Of a stretch of 43,207 nucleotides of DNA, positions 9,050 to 17,401 are shown in pieces. Position 1 is the stretch's first letter. Each line of letters opens with the position of its first letter. Made by a program: the position numbers and the translations under genes. Source of the DNA: Sphingomonas sp. Leaf22. Its GTDB lineage: Bacteria; Pseudomonadota; Alphaproteobacteria; Sphingomonadales; Sphingomonadaceae. The DNA is taken from positions 1 to 43,207 of the forward strand of contig NZ_LMKP01000020.1 in the NCBI RefSeq assembly GCF_001421715.1, in the 5' to 3' direction. The notes under the pieces were generated by a model. The model was not told the DNA's origin. It did not search any database and was given only the letters and a program-made list of their open reading frames with translations.

Positions 9050-9515
9050 GCTCGTCGCCTTCCTCATCATCCATGACAAGCGACCAGCGCGAAAAGCTGA
9101 GCCAATCGGTGCCAAGGCGTCCGCTCACCGTACGCCCGGTATTGAGGTTGACCACAGCCCAACCGCGGATCTGGTCAGTCGGCGCGCAGATGAACGCCTC
9201 GTCTGCACGGACGAGGAAAAGGCCACGGCGCAAGGTGGTCTCGAAGGCGCTGCGATCAAGCGAGGTTGGATCGACGCGTACGTGAACGTCATCCAGCGCC
9301 ACCAAGGCCGTCTAATAGGGAAGTTCATGCAGTCCGATGTCCGGCCGGCCACCGGTTGTCATGAACAACGCCTTCTGCCGAAAGCCGTCGTCGAGCGGCT
9401 CATCTGTCTGGACGCACTGAAACAGCCAGTTGTTATCTTGGTAGGCCGGCGCCATGTAGAAACGGCCTACCTCGATCGTATGATGCGGCACGACACCGAC
9501 AAGGCCCCGGATCAT
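8985..9515 (-). pseudogene. Unrecognised gene interrupted by an in-frame amber codon
   Basis: Two adjacent minus-strand reading frames, 9515-9312 and 9305-8985, are in the same phase and separated only by TAG at 9312-9314. Together they encode about 175 residues. The first part reads MIRGLVGVVPHHTIEVGRF to DIGLHELPY; after the stop, TALVALDDVHVRVDPTSLDR and GWAVVNLNTGRTVSGRLG follow and look equally coding. The simplest reading is a nonsense mutation. Alternatives are re-initiation at TTG 9305 or GTG 9302, or suppression. The start overlaps the stop of the upstream gene by four bases (ATGA at 9512-9515). The function is unknown and no signal peptide or membrane segment is seen. Confidence 0.6.
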
Positions 9516-10033
9516 TGGCCGTTACCGGGCGATGCAGGCTGCGAGACGCCGACGCGATCAACCGCCTTGGCGACGGTCTGCTCGACGCTCGGGCGCGCCG
9601 CGAGGATGAGCACCAAGGCAGCAATCGCGAGGGTCAGCACCCATGCCAGCAGGTTGGTCAGCAGCGCCGAACCGAACCCGGTCCGCTCCGTCACATGCGA
9701 TTTGACTTGGCCTGCAGCGTTCTCGATCGCGCTCAGCACTGCGGATTGCTGAATATCTGGAGTCGCAGCGTCTAGCGCTCGATCAACGATCCCAGTCAGC
9801 AGCTGCTCGGCGGCCGCCCTGTAGGTCTTGACAGTGGTTGCGGACGGGTTGCGCGCATCGCCGGCAACGACTGCACCCGACGCCGCCTCTTCCCTGACGG
9901 CCTGCTTGAACAAGGCGTAAGCGACCAGGCCAACGACATCTTCCTCGTCGCCATCCGCCGCAACGAAGTTTTCGAAGGCGCGACTATACCCACGTTCCGC
10001 GGGTGCCGCAGGTGGAGGCGCGTGATCCGTCAG
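9512..10033 (-). CDS. Unrecognised protein with one C-terminal membrane segment
   Basis: The coding-looking part begins around RGYSRAFENFVAADGDEEDV, continues with VVGLVAYALFKQAVREEA and KTYRAAAEQLLTGIVDRAL, and near the C-terminus has a clear membrane helix (LLTNLLAWVLTLAIAALVLIL) followed by a short tail. The frame is open upstream to 10351, but that part is a shadow of the overlapping gene. The likely start is CTG at 10031-10033, overlapping the upstream stop as CTGA; a start further upstream is possible. Short overlaps on both sides indicate one operon with the neighbours. The family is not identified; a small inner-membrane protein with a cytoplasmic helical domain is the safest description. 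Confidence 0.55.
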   Translation of the reverse strand: MTDHAPPPAAPAERGYSRAFENFVAADGDEEDVVGLVAYALFKQAVREEAASGAVVAGDARNPSATTVKTYRAAAEQLLTGIVDRALDAATPDIQQSAVLSAIENAAGQVKSHVTERTGFGSALLTNLLAWVLTLAIAALVLILAARPSVEQTVAKAVDRVGVSQPASPGNGQ

Positions 10034-10785
10034 CGCTCTTTGCCCGGAGTACGATTCAAAGCGCGGTCCATGATATCCTTGCGGACCGTGCTGATCCGTT
10101 CGCCATTCGGGAGGCTGAACGAACTGTGCGCCGACCGGCTCATGCTCTTGGTGGATAGGAATTGACCGCTGCTCGCCGAGCGGGAAGTCCCCGACCCTTT
10201 CGATACGCTTTTGGACTTCTTGAACGCCATAAGCTGGAACATAGCCACTACCCGACAGACCAACAATGCCCATGTGAAGCCAGGAGTGCTGCGATCGCCC
10301 CACGGCGCTGCCCGATTGAGCCTGGAACCACTTTGGAACGGCACCTGCCACGCGATCGGCCTTGTCGTTATCGCCCGCGGCGCGTCGCCTTCGTTCTGCC
10401 GGCGGGAGTCATGCGGATTCGAAACGACCTTAGCTGATCGCCTCGCAACGCTTTTGTCGGTATCGTCGGTCGGTACGACGAGCGCGCTGATCGCCATCGT
10501 CGCTCGTCGGGTCCGCCGCGCTTGCCCCAGCGTTCTCATGACGGCGTCCGTCGGCGGCGCTCCCTCCTGGCGCACCAGGTCGCCGAGGTGATCCAGATAT
10601 GCATCGCGCGTCACGAGGATCGGACGAGTCACGAAGGCATCCCGTCGGCGAGCGGCCAACTCAAGCCACCGGTTGCCCGCGGTCTTCGAGGAAAGGGTCG
10701 GCAGCATGAACGACAGGAACGTCGCCGCCGCAGCCTCGGCCGTACGCCCATCCGCACCGTCATCGGCACCCGTCTTGAAGACCAA
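10030..10785 (-). CDS. Unrecognised protein, possibly two joined reading frames
   Basis: The first 115 or so residues look coding (TAGNRWLELAARRRDAF, RDAYLDHLGDLVRQEGAPP, RTRRATMAISALV). The middle, about residues 129-181, looks non-coding. From Met186 (10230) a Ser/Lys-rich stretch starts (MAFKKSKSVSKGSG) and ends MDRALNRTPGKER, which could be a separate small gene. Upstream of the listed TTG start the same frame continues plausibly (GLTPAEYVSILTAATESGDLG) to an ACG at 10864-10866, preceded by AAGAG. This suggests either a rare ACG start or an ATG lost by mutation. No domain is recognised. It leads the overlapping set down to 8985. Confidence 0.4.
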   Translation of the reverse strand: MVFKTGADDGADGRTAEAAAATFLSFMLPTLSSKTAGNRWLELAARRRDAFVTRPILVTRDAYLDHLGDLVRQEGAPPTDAVMRTLGQARRTRRATMAISALVVPTDDTDKSVARRSAKVVSNPHDSRRQNEGDAPRAITTRPIAWQVPFQSGSRLNRAAPWGDRSTPGFTWALLVCRVVAMFQLMAFKKSKSVSKGSGTSRSASSGQFLSTKSMSRSAHSSFSLPNGERISTVRKDIMDRALNRTPGKER

Positions 10786-10972
10786 GATGCCGAGGTCCCC
10801 GGACTCCGTTGCCGCAGTGAGGATGGAGACGTATTCCGCCGGCGTGAGGCCGCTATGAACGAGCGTCCGCTCTTAGGCTGGACCGCCACCCGCCGGAGTG
10901 ACCACAACTGGGCCTCAGCTGGCTAATACCCGTACCAGATGAGTGGGGCCGGTACCGACCGGCCCCCATCGA

Positions 10973-11110
10973 TTACTTCTTTTTTTTGTCGGGGCGCTGA
11001 GACAACGCAGATCCAGCGGCTGTCTTCGAGTCCTTGCCGGTTCGACCGTCCTTCAGGACCTTTGAAGCTGCCTTGCCGGCCTTCTCGCTCGTATGCTCGT
11101 TCTTCGCCAT
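10973..11110 (-). CDS. Small basic conserved hypothetical protein
   Basis: This is a 45-residue protein beginning MAKNEHTSEKAGKAASKVL and ending in a run of lysines. I recognise it as a type of small proteobacterial protein with the pattern HTS..A.KASK.L...T....K..AGSALSQ, of unknown function. The ATG at 11108-11110 is preceded by GGAG at eight bases. The open frame continues upstream to 11302, but that part lacks coding character. Confidence 0.65.
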   Translation of the reverse strand: MAKNEHTSEKAGKAASKVLKDGRTGKDSKTAAGSALSQRPDKKKK

Positions 11111-11375
11111 CGTTTGGCTCCAAGCAAACACCATCTGGTGGTGCACAGTCCTAAACCGTCTATTAGTTGATTGGTTCCTAACTTGTTCCCACGAGGCAAG
11201 GTCTTGGACGGTGTCATGAACGACCGTCTGATTATGGGCAGCGTTATTGGCGCCCTGAGCGTCCGGAACTGGGTCTTCGATGCCAAGGAGCGTATGGCGC
11301 ATGTCTACGACAACCGATGGTACGAGCAGTTCGCGATGAGCGCCGACGTTGCATGCGCATTTCCAATTCGCGTGT

Positions 11376-12284
11376 CTAAAGGCCTAGCGGACGCAACTCG
11401 CGAATGAGTTCGATCAAAAGTTTCAGGCCAGTGGGCACTTGGCGACGGCTGGAATAATAGATGTGGTATGCCGGGCCCATCGTTGACCAGTCCTCTAGCA
11501 CCGGGCGTAGTTCTCCGCGCGCGATATAGGGGGCGAAGGTTGCCTCCATGCCGTACATAAGTCCGGTCCCCGCGAGCGCCATGGCCAGCATCGCGCGCCC
11601 CCCGTTGACGAGGACCTTGCTCGCGACGGGGACCGAGAATTCGCCCTCGGGGCCTTCGAATTCCCAGCGGTAGATATGCGCATTTCCGAGGCGGACGCCG
11701 AGACAATGGTGGTGTTCCAAATCCGACGGGTGCTGCGGAACGCCGAACTTCTCGAGATAGGCGGGGGATGCGACGACTATCCAGCGAAGCTCGCCCGAAA
11801 GACGTTGCGCCACCATGTCCTCGGGCACCGTTCCGGCGTAACGGATCCCGGCGTCGAAGCCATCTTCGATGACGTCGGTCATCTGGTCCCGCGCGGCGAT
11901 GTCGATCTCGATATCGGGATACCGCTCGATGAAGATCGGCATGACCGGCGCGAGCAATAAGGGCGCCGCTTCGGCGGCGACGTTCAGACGAACCCGCCCG
12001 GTTGGCGCGTCGCGATAGCGGTTGAGGCTCTCGACAGCCTGATCGATCGTGCCGAACGGCTCAGCCACCTTGTCTCGCAACTCCTCGCCAGCGGCAGTCA
12101 GGGTGACGCTCCGGTTCGTGCGATGGAGGAGGCGGACGCCGAGCCGTGCCTCGAGCCCCTTCAAGGCATGGCTGAGCGCCGATGCGCTGACCCCAAGTTC
12201 GAGCCCGGCGAGCCTGAAACTTCGATGTCGGGAGATTGCCAGGAAGTAGGTCAGGTCGGCGAGATCGGATCGGCTGGTCGGCAT
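11376..12284 (-). CDS. LysR-family transcriptional regulator
   Basis: This is a complete 302-residue LysR regulator. The N-terminal winged helix-turn-helix spans about residues 6-65 (DLTYFLAISRHRSFRLAGLELGVSASALSHALKGLE, read in pieces, then RLLHRTNRSVTLTAAGE). A periplasmic-binding-like effector domain follows from about 92 (GRVRLNVAAEAAPLLLAP) to the end. LysR proteins bind T-N11-A boxes and respond to small ligands. Such boxes are visible at 13080, 23701 and 27235, so this protein is the natural candidate regulator of the cyclophilin/MFS pair, the pao operon and the SDR-cupin operon; that is inference. It lies downstream of the cyclophilin-like gene on the same strand with an 84-base gap. 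Confidence 0.92.
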   Translation of the reverse strand: MPTSRSDLADLTYFLAISRHRSFRLAGLELGVSASALSHALKGLEARLGVRLLHRTNRSVTLTAAGEELRDKVAEPFGTIDQAVESLNRYRDAPTGRVRLNVAAEAAPLLLAPVMPIFIERYPDIEIDIAARDQMTDVIEDGFDAGIRYAGTVPEDMVAQRLSGELRWIVVASPAYLEKFGVPQHPSDLEHHHCLGVRLGNAHIYRWEFEGPEGEFSVPVASKVLVNGGRAMLAMALAGTGLMYGMEATFAPYIARGELRPVLEDWSTMGPAYHIYYSSRRQVPTGLKLLIELIRELRPLGL

Positions 12285-12368
12285 AGTGTATCCTGGGCTC
12301 TATGGTTTAGCCTCGCAAGCGATCGACGGGCGACTGCGGGATCGGCAGGGGCGTCCTCCCTCGAAGGA

Positions 12369-12875
12369 TCAGCGTTCGGTCGGAGGAGCGACGCGCTGTC
12401 GAATTGTAACCTTCACGGCACCGGGGCTCGCGAGATCGGCGTAAGGGCCGTCGATCCGACCGAGGATCACGAGGCCGGGAGAGTGCGGGCCGTCCTTGTG
12501 GTAAAGCGCGATGTTCCCCCACGGCGCGTAATAGCCGATCTCTCCGGCGCGCGGCGTGACCGCGGCCGGGGCGCCGTCGCGGGTCAGCGGTCGGGGCAAA
12601 GTGGCGACCTTTTCCGTCGCTGCATAATCGGTCAGCGTCAGGTCGAGCGGCAGCTGCGCGAGGAAATCGCGTGCCGAGGGGGAGTCCGCAATCTGCGCAG
12701 TCCACTGACGCGTCCCGGCATCGATTTCGATAGTCGTCATTGTTCGTGTCTCTCGCGCGCTGTTTGCATAGGATATCAAGGCGTTGCTTGCCTTCGCGGT
12801 CGCTGCTGGTTGGCCGCATGCCGTCAGCAGAGCCAACAGACAGAGAAGGGGGCGTCCTGCCTCGATAGCGCGCAT
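12369..12875 (-). CDS. Cyclophilin-like fold lipoprotein
   Basis: This is a 168-residue protein with a cyclophilin-like fold domain (TIEIDAGTRQWTAQIADSPSARDFL; LPLDLTLTDYAATEKVATLP; GEIGYYAPWGNIALYHKDG; LGRIDGPYADLAS). Family members are small beta-barrels often encoded beside oxidoreductases; their exact activity is unclear. The N-terminus is a lipoprotein signal (RPLLCLLALLTAC with LTAC as lipobox), so the mature protein would be membrane-anchored on the periplasmic side. The ATG at 12873-12875 has AAGG at six bases; an upstream in-frame ATG at 12905 lacks this. It is probably co-transcribed with the LysR gene. Confidence 0.8.
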   Translation of the reverse strand: MRAIEAGRPLLCLLALLTACGQPAATAKASNALISYANSARETRTMTTIEIDAGTRQWTAQIADSPSARDFLAQLPLDLTLTDYAATEKVATLPRPLTRDGAPAAVTPRAGEIGYYAPWGNIALYHKDGPHSPGLVILGRIDGPYADLASPGAVKVTIRQRVAPPTER

Positions 12876-13251
12876 CGTCACCTTCCCCTTACGCCCGCAT
12901 GGCACGCGACCGCCGGATCATCGCCAAGCTGAAGCAGCAAGCCGTGGCGTCGCGGTTTGGTCGCCAGCGTATCGGCAAGGGCGGCTTCAAGCGCGGCGAT
13001 CCTCGGCCGGCACGTGTGTCTATCTTGATCTAACCGCCGCCCCCGACCCGAACAACACGGTCTTGCGTTGATGCCATGATGAGCGGCGCTCAGCGTGCGA
13101 CGGTGTCCGCGCCACGTAACGGCCGTCATGACGCCTGCTCATCCGGGCGTTGAGCAGCCGCCATGCCGCGATTGCGCGGGCGGATCGTAGGACAGTCTTC
13201 TCCCATCGATCGGGCACGTCGCTCGTCCGGCGATCGCACAAAGGTGAAGTC
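12876..13251. other. Divergent intergenic region, cyclophilin gene and MFS
   Basis: The region holds the first copy of the 27-bp LysR-box motif (13066-13092) and presumably the promoters of both flanking genes. A short plus-strand frame from about 12900 and a minus-strand frame reading AALEAALADTLATKPR were inspected; neither is convincing as a gene. Confidence 0.4.
13066..13092 (+). promoter_or_regulatory. LysR-type bipartite motif, copy 1
   Basis: The motif is CGTTGATGCC, four bases, then TGAGC-GGC-GCTCA. The second half is a perfect inverted repeat of the T-N11-A type bound by LysR regulators. It lies 191 bases upstream of the cyclophilin-like gene start and 160 bases upstream of the MFS start. 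It matches copy 2 at 23 of 27 positions. Confidence 0.55.
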
Positions 13252-14448
13252 TTGGATATCGAACCACAGGCGCGCGCCGAGCGCGATACGCTCCCCGTTG
13301 GCGCGCTCATCCTGCTCGCGCTGACCGGGTTCACCGCGATCGTGACCGAGACTCTCCCCGCAGGTCTGTTACCCCAGGTCGCCGATGATCTGAACATTTC
13401 GCGCGCGCTCGCCGGCCAGATGGTGACGGTCTATGCCGTCGGATCGGTGATGGCGGCCATTCCGCTCGTCAGTGTCACGCAGAGCTATGCGCGCAAGCCA
13501 CTCCTGCTCGCGGCAATCTTCGGCCTGCTGGTGTTCGATGTCGTGACCGCGCTCTCCCACAGCTATGCGGTAACGCTCGTCGCGCGGTTTGCGGCGGGCG
13601 TTTCCGCCGGGCTCGGCTGGGGCATCCTCGGAGGCTATGCGCGCCGGTTGGTAGTGGATCGGTTGAAGGGCCCCGCGCTCGCACTGGCGATGATCGGCAC
13701 CCCGCTGGCGCTGTCGGTCGGCGTGCCGCTGGGCACGTTCGCGGGCGGGGCGATCGGCTGGCGGATCGCGTTCCTGGTGCTAGCCGCGCTCGCGCTATGC
13801 CTGGCCGGGGCGGTCGCGTGGAAGATGCCGGACAGCGCCGGCCAGCCGCCCGAGCGCAAGCTGTCGAACCTGGCCGTGCTGCGGATGCCGGGCGTGGCGC
13901 CGATCCTTGCCACCGCGTTCGCTTGGGTGACGGCGCATTACATCCTCTACACCTATGTCGCGCCGTACGCGGAATGGGCCGGCGACGGTAGCCGGGTGAG
14001 CTTGCTCCTGCTGGTGTTCGGATGCGCCGCGCTCGCAGGGATCTGGATCGCGGGTGCCGCTGTGGACCGCCACCTGCGCCTCCACGTCCTCGCCAGCCTC
14101 GCGGTGTTCGCCGCTGCGACTGCGGTGCTCGGCTTTCTGCCGCACAGCAACAGCGTCATCCTTGTCGGCGTCGTCCTGTGGGGCCTGACGTTCGGCGGGG
14201 CTGCGACCTCGATCCAGACGGCGGCCTCCGACGCGGCGGGCGAGGGCGTCGATATCGTCGGCGCCATGCTGACGACGGTCTGGAACGTGAGCATCGCGTG
14301 CGGCGGCGCGGTCGGCGCGCTGATCTATCGCAGCGCAGGTGTCGTTGCGTTTTTCCCCGCGATGCTGGCCTTGCTGGGCGTCGCCTTCGCCATTGCCTAC
14401 GCCGCTTCAGCCAACGGCTTCACGCCGGGTGCTCGAACCGAACATTGA
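13252..14448 (+). CDS. MFS transporter, DHA1-type
   Basis: This is a major facilitator superfamily protein of about 398 residues with twelve hydrophobic segments (for example ALILLALTGFTAIVTETL at the start and AMLALLGVAFAIAYAA at the end). An MFS loop motif is seen between segments 2 and 3 (SYARKPLLLAA), and the TETLPAGLLPQ region is typical of the AraJ/YdhP drug-efflux-like group. Predicted role: inner-membrane efflux of a small molecule; the substrate is unknown. The start is TTG at 13252, preceded by AAAGGTGAAG; the frame is open to a TTG at 13150. It is divergent from the cyclophilin/LysR pair and convergent with the pao operon. Confidence 0.85.
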   Translation: MDIEPQARAERDTLPVGALILLALTGFTAIVTETLPAGLLPQVADDLNISRALAGQMVTVYAVGSVMAAIPLVSVTQSYARKPLLLAAIFGLLVFDVVTALSHSYAVTLVARFAAGVSAGLGWGILGGYARRLVVDRLKGPALALAMIGTPLALSVGVPLGTFAGGAIGWRIAFLVLAALALCLAGAVAWKMPDSAGQPPERKLSNLAVLRMPGVAPILATAFAWVTAHYILYTYVAPYAEWAGDGSRVSLLLLVFGCAALAGIWIAGAAVDRHLRLHVLASLAVFAAATAVLGFLPHSNSVILVGVVLWGLTFGGAATSIQTAASDAAGEGVDIVGAMLTTVWNVSIACGGAVGALIYRSAGVVAFFPAMLALLGVAFAIAYAASANGFTPGARTEH

Positions 14449-14455
14449 CGCGATG

Positions 14456-14503
14456 GCGGCTGCGTGCACGCTATAGCGTACCGGCGTGGACGACCGCAGC
14501 CGC
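14456..14503. terminator. Inverted repeat between convergent genes
   Basis: Perfect 9-bp arms GCGGCTGCG (14456-14464) and CGCAGCCGC (14495-14503) lie between the end of the MFS gene and the end of the second paoC gene. The loop is about 30 bases and there is no T-run. The position would suit a bidirectional transcript-end structure, but the evidence is thin. Confidence 0.25.
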
Positions 14504-14535
14504 GCCCCTCGCAACGCAGCTGCAGATCTGTCGCG

Positions 14536-16746
14536 TCACGCGATTCCCGGCAGGCCTGCGAAGTGCTTGTCGAGCGTCACCGGATATTCGCGCACCCGAA
14601 CGCCGGTCGCGTTGTACACCGCGTTGGCGATCGCCGGCGCGACGCCGACCAAACCCAGCTCGCCGACCCCCTTTGCCTTCAACGGCGACATCGTCGCATC
14701 GACCTCGTCGATGAAATGCGCCTCGAGATGCGGGACGTCGGCGTGGACGGGCACCTCGTAGCCGGCAAGGTCGTGATTGACGAAGAAGCCGAAGCGGGTG
14801 TCGACGGCCATTTCCTCCATCAGTGCGGCGCCGATCCCCATCGTCATCCCCCCGATCACCTGGCTGCGCGCCGTGATCGGGTTGAGGATACGCCCGGCGG
14901 CGCAGACCGCCAGCATCCGTCGGACGCGGACCGCGCCGGTATAGGCATCCACTCCAACCTCGGCAAAATGCGCGCCGACGGTCTGCTGCGCATACTCCTT
15001 GTTCAGGTCGCCAAATTCCATGACATCCTCGGCGACGATCTCGCCGTCCCTGGCGGCATCGGCCAGCGGGACCGAACGGCCCGCCGAACTGACGCGCCCG
15101 TCCGCGAACGTCACGTCGGTCGTGTTGAAGCCCATCCGCTGCGCCACCAATTCGCGCAGCTTCGCGCACGCGGCATATACGCCAGCCGTAGCCGACGCGG
15201 CACCCGCCTGGCCGCCCGAGCCGGGTGTTTCGGGGAAGGTGGAATCGCCGAGCTTGGCGGTCACCCGTTCGAGCGGCACGCCCATCATCTCGGCGGCGGT
15301 CTGCGCGACAATCGTGTAGCTGCCCTGGCCGATGTCGGTCATGTCGGTCTCGACCGTGACGTGTCCGTCCTTGCCCAGTCGCACGCGGGCGCCGGCCTTC
15401 ATGATCGGTGCTCCACGGATCGCGCTGGCGACGCCCATGCCGATCAGCCACTTGCCTTCGCGACGGCTGCCGGGTTTGGCGACCCGCGCATTCCAGCCGA
15501 ACCGGTCCGCGCCCTCTTTCAGGCACTGCACGAACGGCCGGGTGGAGAATTTGCGCTCGGGCTTCGAAGGGTCGACCTGCGTGTCGTTAGCGATCCGCAG
15601 AGCGACCGGATCCATTTCGAGCTTTTCCGCAAGCTCGTCCATCGCGACTTCCAGCGCCATCATCCCCGGGGCCTCGCCCGGCGCGCGCATGGCGTTGCCC
15701 TCGGCGAGATCGAGAGGGCTGAGATAGCGCCGCAACTGGCGGTTCTCGCCGGCATACATCAACTGCGTCGGCAGGTTGGTGGGCTCGGTGCGGCCACCCG
15801 CCAGGTTGCCCGACCAGCTATCGTGACCGATGGCAACGAGACGGCCGTCCTTGCCGGCGCCCAGTCGAACGCGCTGGATCGTCTTGGGGCGGTGAATGGT
15901 ATTGTTGAACATCAGCGGGCGTTGCAGCACGACCTTGACCGGACGGCCCGATACCCGCGCGGCGATCACCGCGAGTGCCAGATCGCTCTGCGTCGTGCCC
16001 TTGCCGCCAAAGCCGCCGCCGATGAAGGGGGAATGCAGGCGGATATTTTCTTTTGGCGTGCCGATGATGAGGCCCAGGTCGCGACAGCCCCAGTTCATCG
16101 CCTGAATCGACGTCCAGCAGGTGAGCTTGTCACCATCCCACCGCGCAATACTCGCATGGGGTTCCATCATCGCATGCGCCTGATCGGGGACCGTATAAGA
16201 TTCGTCGACCTTGACCGGCGCGCTGGCAAACGCGCTTGCGAAGTTGCCGACCGACGCGTTCGTCGAGCCACCGAACGGTTCCTCCGGCGCGATCGGGGCC
16301 GATGATTTTTGCGCGGCCAGATCGAAGCGCCCCTTCCCGCGCGCATACGTGACGCGGATCAGCGACGCCGCCGCGCGCGCCTGTTCGAAGGTGTCGGCGA
16401 CGACGACCGCGACCGCCTGATGATAATGATCGACCATCGGGCCGGCCAGAATGCGCTGGGTGTAGAACTCGCCCTTGCCGATCGGGCCCGAATTTTCATA
16501 GGTGACGATCGCACGGACGCCGGGCGCGGCATGTGCCGCCGCGGTATCGATGCGGTCGATGCGTCCCTTGCCGATCGCTGCACCCAGGATGTAGCCATGG
16601 GCCGCATCTGGCGCGAAATCGTGATGCTCGGCGGCGTAGCGTGCCGTGCCGGTCGTCTTCAGGGGACCTTCGACGCGCGTGTGTGCGCGTCCGACCACGG
16701 TCAGGCGGTCGATTGGAGTCGTGCCCGCAGGCGTGTCGAACTTCAT
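14536..16746 (-). CDS. paoC: Molybdopterin-binding aldehyde oxidoreductase subunit, second PaoC copy
   Basis: This is a 736-residue large subunit of the xanthine oxidase family, the site of molybdenum-cofactor-dependent aldehyde oxidation. Visible hallmarks are GGGFGGKGTTQSD (first cofactor contact), NAMRAPGEAPG, DMTDIGQGSYTI, PGSGGQAGAAS and, near the C-terminus, KGVGELGLVG with the presumed catalytic Glu696. It starts MKFDTPAG at 16746, overlapping the upstream hydrolase stop as ATGA; the open frame continues far upstream, but that is a shadow. It is strongly similar throughout to the neighbouring copy at 17402, including the MKFDTPA start and the YPVTLDKHF end, so an old duplication is likely. 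It has no signal peptide, as expected if it is exported together with PaoA. Confidence 0.92.
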   Translation of the reverse strand: MKFDTPAGTTPIDRLTVVGRAHTRVEGPLKTTGTARYAAEHHDFAPDAAHGYILGAAIGKGRIDRIDTAAAHAAPGVRAIVTYENSGPIGKGEFYTQRILAGPMVDHYHQAVAVVVADTFEQARAAASLIRVTYARGKGRFDLAAQKSSAPIAPEEPFGGSTNASVGNFASAFASAPVKVDESYTVPDQAHAMMEPHASIARWDGDKLTCWTSIQAMNWGCRDLGLIIGTPKENIRLHSPFIGGGFGGKGTTQSDLALAVIAARVSGRPVKVVLQRPLMFNNTIHRPKTIQRVRLGAGKDGRLVAIGHDSWSGNLAGGRTEPTNLPTQLMYAGENRQLRRYLSPLDLAEGNAMRAPGEAPGMMALEVAMDELAEKLEMDPVALRIANDTQVDPSKPERKFSTRPFVQCLKEGADRFGWNARVAKPGSRREGKWLIGMGVASAIRGAPIMKAGARVRLGKDGHVTVETDMTDIGQGSYTIVAQTAAEMMGVPLERVTAKLGDSTFPETPGSGGQAGAASATAGVYAACAKLRELVAQRMGFNTTDVTFADGRVSSAGRSVPLADAARDGEIVAEDVMEFGDLNKEYAQQTVGAHFAEVGVDAYTGAVRVRRMLAVCAAGRILNPITARSQVIGGMTMGIGAALMEEMAVDTRFGFFVNHDLAGYEVPVHADVPHLEAHFIDEVDATMSPLKAKGVGELGLVGVAPAIANAVYNATGVRVREYPVTLDKHFAGLPGIA

Positions 16747-17354
16747 GCACTCGTCTCCAGATCGGCCAGGAACTGGTCGTGCGTCATCGGCTTGGAGAAC
16801 ATCGGGAAGTTCTTCGTGACCGCAGCGTGCTGCTCTTCGGGGCTCAGCGTCGCCGTGCAGTCGGTCAGCGTGACGACGCGGAAGCCGCGTTCGTACGCCG
16901 AGCGCATGGTCGATTCGACGCAGCAATTTGTCAGGAACCCGGCGATCGCCAGATCGGTGATGCCACGCTGACGCAGGATGAAGTCGATATTGGTGCTCGC
17001 GAAGCAATCGAGGCCCCGCTTGCCCTCGATCACGATGTCGCCGTCGACCGGTGCCATCGCATCGGCAATCGCCGCGCCCCAGCTGTCTTTCCGGAACGCG
17101 TTAGCCTGCTTGATGCCGGCGAGGATACCGTAAGGATCGGACGGGATCTCCGGATAACCCTCCGCGAAGGTGATTGGCGCGTGCATCACGGTCACGCCCT
17201 GCGCGCGCGCTCGTTCGACGACGGCCCGGCTGTGCGCCAGCATGTCGGTGTCGGCCATCACCGCCTTCACCGCATCATGCTGGGCGCCGCCTTCGCTGAC
17301 GAAGTCGTTCTGGTACTCGAGCAGCAACAGGGCGGTCTTTTCGGGTATCATCAT
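16743..17354 (-). CDS. Isochorismatase-family cysteine hydrolase
   Basis: This is a 203-residue cysteine hydrolase of the isochorismatase-like superfamily. The nucleophile region is AGFLTNCCVESTMRSAYERG, and the lysine of the triad is in IEGKRGLDCF. The acidic residue position reads LLLEYQNDF, Glu where many members have Asp, as in a known subgroup. Such enzymes cleave amide or vinyl-ether bonds; the substrate here is unknown. The start is ATG 17352-17354 with GGGAGA before it. The gene sits between two paoC copies and overlaps the second by four bases, so it is part of the same operon and may process a nitrogen-containing precursor or product of the oxidoreductase (inference). Confidence 0.88.
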   Translation of the reverse strand: MMIPEKTALLLLEYQNDFVSEGGAQHDAVKAVMADTDMLAHSRAVVERARAQGVTVMHAPITFAEGYPEIPSDPYGILAGIKQANAFRKDSWGAAIADAMAPVDGDIVIEGKRGLDCFASTNIDFILRQRGITDLAIAGFLTNCCVESTMRSAYERGFRVVTLTDCTATLSPEEQHAAVTKNFPMFSKPMTHDQFLADLETSA

Positions 17355-17401
17355 CTTGTCTCCCATTCGCCCTAGAGCACATTCGACCAGTGCGGCGTGG
17401 C

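Noticed and set aside
10390..10445. tRNA 3'-end-like sequence on the minus strand (TTTCGAATCC, then CTCCCGCC)
   Set aside because: The T-arm bases around TTCGAAT do not pair and no acceptor or anticodon arm was found; it may be chance or a very short attachment-site relic.
12900..13033. Short plus-strand frame MARDRRIIAKLKQQ
   Set aside because: No ribosome site, no recognised motif, and it lies in a likely promoter region.
14464..16305. Long plus-strand frame of 613 codons opposite paoC
   Set aside because: It is Arg/His/Asp-rich with no domain; a typical antisense shadow of a high-GC gene.
16747..17007. N-terminal extension of the second PaoC copy
   Set aside because: It lies antisense-free but out of phase inside the hydrolase gene, is Arg/His-rich, and the true start MKFDTPAG matches the other copy.
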